Source of the DNA: Cyprinodon diabolis
Lineage: Eukaryota > Chordata > Actinopteri > Cyprinodontiformes > Cyprinodontidae
DNA: 64,000 bases
NCBI GenBank assembly: GCA_030533445.1
Contig: CM060070.1
Location: 47,266,385-47,330,384 of the forward strand
Reading direction: 5' to 3'
Position 1 is the stretch's first letter. Each line of letters opens with the position of its first letter. Below the pieces are notes generated by a model. The model was given only the letters and a program-made list of their open reading frames with translations, had not been told where the DNA came from and searched no databases. Of the stretch, positions 63,101 through 64,000 are shown piece by piece. Made by a program: the position numbers and the translations under genes.

Positions 63101-64000
63101 TAGAGAGATGAACCAGGTTGTATGGTAGAGAGATGAACCAGGGTCTATGGTAGAGAGATGAACCTGGTTATATGGTAGAGAGATGAACCAGGTTCTATGG
63201 TATACGCAAACCAGATTCTATGGTAGAGAGATGAACCAGGTTCTATGGTAGAGAGATGAAGCAGGTTCTATGGTAGAGCAATAAACCAGGTTCTATGGTA
63301 GAGAGATGAACCACATTCTATGGTCGAGAGATGAACCACATTCTATGGTAGAGAGATGAACCAGGTTCTATGGTAGAGCAATAAACCAGGTTCTATGGTA
63401 GAGAGATGAACCAGGTTCTATGGTATAGATGAACCAGATTCTATGGTAGAGAGATGAACCAGGTTCTATAGTAGAGAGATGAACCAGGTTCTATGGTATA
63501 GACAAACCAGATTCTATGGTAGAGAGATGAACCAGGTTCTATGGTGGAGAGATGAACCAGGTTGTATGGTAGAGAGATGAAGCAGGTTCTCTGGTAGAGC
63601 AATAAACCACGTTCTATGGTAGAGAGATGAACCACATTCTATGGTAGGGAGATGAAACACATTCTATGGTAGAGAGACGAACCAGGTTCTATGGTAGAGC
63701 AATAAACCAGGTTCTATGGTAGAGAGATGAACCAGGGTCTATGGTATAGATGAACCAGATTCTATGGTAGAGAGATGAACCAGGTTCTATGGTATAGATG
63801 AACCAAGTTCTATGGTAGAGTGATGAACCAGGTTCTATGGTAGAGAGATGAACCAGGTTCTATGGTATAGATAAACCAGATTCTATGGTAGAGAGATGAA
63901 CCAGGTTCTATGGTAGAGAGATGAACCAGCTTCTATGGTAGAGAGATGAACCAGGTTGTATGGTAGAGAGATGAACCAGGGTCTATGGTAGAGAGATGAA
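51197..64000. repeat. Higher-order block B of a 13-kb duplication (runs off the window)
   Basis: Second copy of block A. It begins near 51197, where the flanking variants stop matching (TTTTATGG here, TTATATGG at the equivalent place in A). It contains its own pair of roughly 3.8-4.0 kb higher-order units (starts near 51.2 and 55.2 kb). The array is still in register at base 64000, so neither the end of the array nor the end of block B is seen. Confidence 0.85.
52845..53236. repeat. Exact 196-bp tandem duplication inside the array
   Basis: The run starting GGTATAGATAAACCAG at 52845 recurs at 53041, 196 bp later, with the same eight-unit variant order (GAGACATGAACC, GAACCTGGTTC, GAGATTAACC, GAACCAAGTTC, GGTTCTGTGG). 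The equivalent block is single at about 43271-43466 and about 56796-56991, and deleted near 39650. Confidence 0.9.

Larger units (their letters stand above)
27683..64000. repeat. Giant intronic minisatellite array, 25-bp unit with 23-bp variants
   Basis: One continuous tandem array, unbroken from about 27683 to the window end. The + strand consensus is GGTAGAGAGATGA followed directly by ACCAGGTTCTAT (25 bp). A second class of 23 bp replaces TAGAGAGATGA by TATAGATGA or TATAGACAA and usually has CCAGATTCTAT. Other recurrent variants are AGAGCAATAAACC, GGTTGTATGG, GGGTCTATGG, CACATTCTATGG and GGTCGAGAG. At a mean near 24.7 bp this is about 1,450-1,500 units. The first 4 kb is mostly plain 25-mers with TTATATGG and ATTGTAGAG variants; 23-mers become frequent after about 31.3 kb. 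From about 38 kb the units are ordered in long higher-order blocks. It lies in the intron after the first Ig2 exon. No transposon interrupts it, in contrast to the introns upstream, which suggests recent expansion or homogenisation. The unit is not a known family to me. Confidence 0.97.

Noticed and set aside
31578..63635. More than twenty nearly identical 64-residue ORFs on the minus strand (MVHLSTIE to FISLP)
   Set aside because: They are by-products of the array. The 25-bp unit cycles through three frames, and the only stop in the minus strand consensus (TAG in CCATAGAAC) is lost where a GGTTGTATGG variant unit falls in the right phase. They recur only because the higher-order blocks recur. 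Composition is periodic and there is no domain or start context.
27683..64000. Possible CRISPR array
   Set aside because: Units are contiguous without unique spacers, no cas genes are present, and the context is a vertebrate intron.

Overview
This is a vertebrate window, almost certainly from a teleost fish. It carries spliced exons of a LAR-type (type IIa) receptor protein tyrosine phosphatase on the + strand, with very long introns full of fish-typical repeats: several Tc1-like transposons, hAT-type elements with 8-bp target duplications, L2/CR1-like and other LINEs, a tRNA-derived SINE and simple repeats. Nothing looks bacterial: there are no operons and no long intact ORFs. The species cannot be read from the sequence.

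Gene layout. Four exons are well supported: a leader exon with the probable start codon and signal peptide (3961-4127), the two exons of the first Ig domain (7478-7623 and 21272-21413), and the first exon of the second Ig domain (24581-24769). The reading frame closes across every junction and all visible splice sites are GT-AG. Joined, they give about 190 residues of the N-terminal ectodomain. The remaining Ig, fibronectin and phosphatase exons must lie beyond 64000. Sequence details ([15 protein letters not shown], and an exon end at RIKQLRS followed by a split Gly) fit PTPRF (LAR) better than PTPRS or PTPRD.

Intron 1 (4128-7477) holds an antisense L2-like LINE. Intron 2 (7624-21271) is a stack of nested elements: a Tc1 interrupted by a hAT-like insertion, a LINE interrupted by a Tc1 that itself contains a SINE, a second Tc1 fragment, an element with terminal inverted repeats, a 10-bp minisatellite interrupted by a hAT-like element, a LINE with a twin-priming inversion, and a hAT element whose empty site survives in an inverted copy 10 kb away. 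Intron 3 (21414-24580) holds a decayed LINE.

Intron 4 starts at 24770 and does not end in the window. From about 27683 to 64000, more than 36 kb or 57 percent of the window, it is one continuous minisatellite with a 25-bp unit (and 23-bp variants), roughly 1,450-1,500 copies. It has several levels of higher-order structure: blocks of 196 bp, 490 bp, 3.63 kb and about 13.1-13.5 kb. The last is an almost identical duplication of about 38064-50475 at about 51197-64000. A 196-bp block is present as deletion, single and duplicate states in equivalent copies, a direct record of unequal exchange. The many 64-residue antisense ORFs in the array are by-products of the repeat. The array is the most unusual thing here; whether the 13-kb duplication is biological or an assembly artefact needs long reads.
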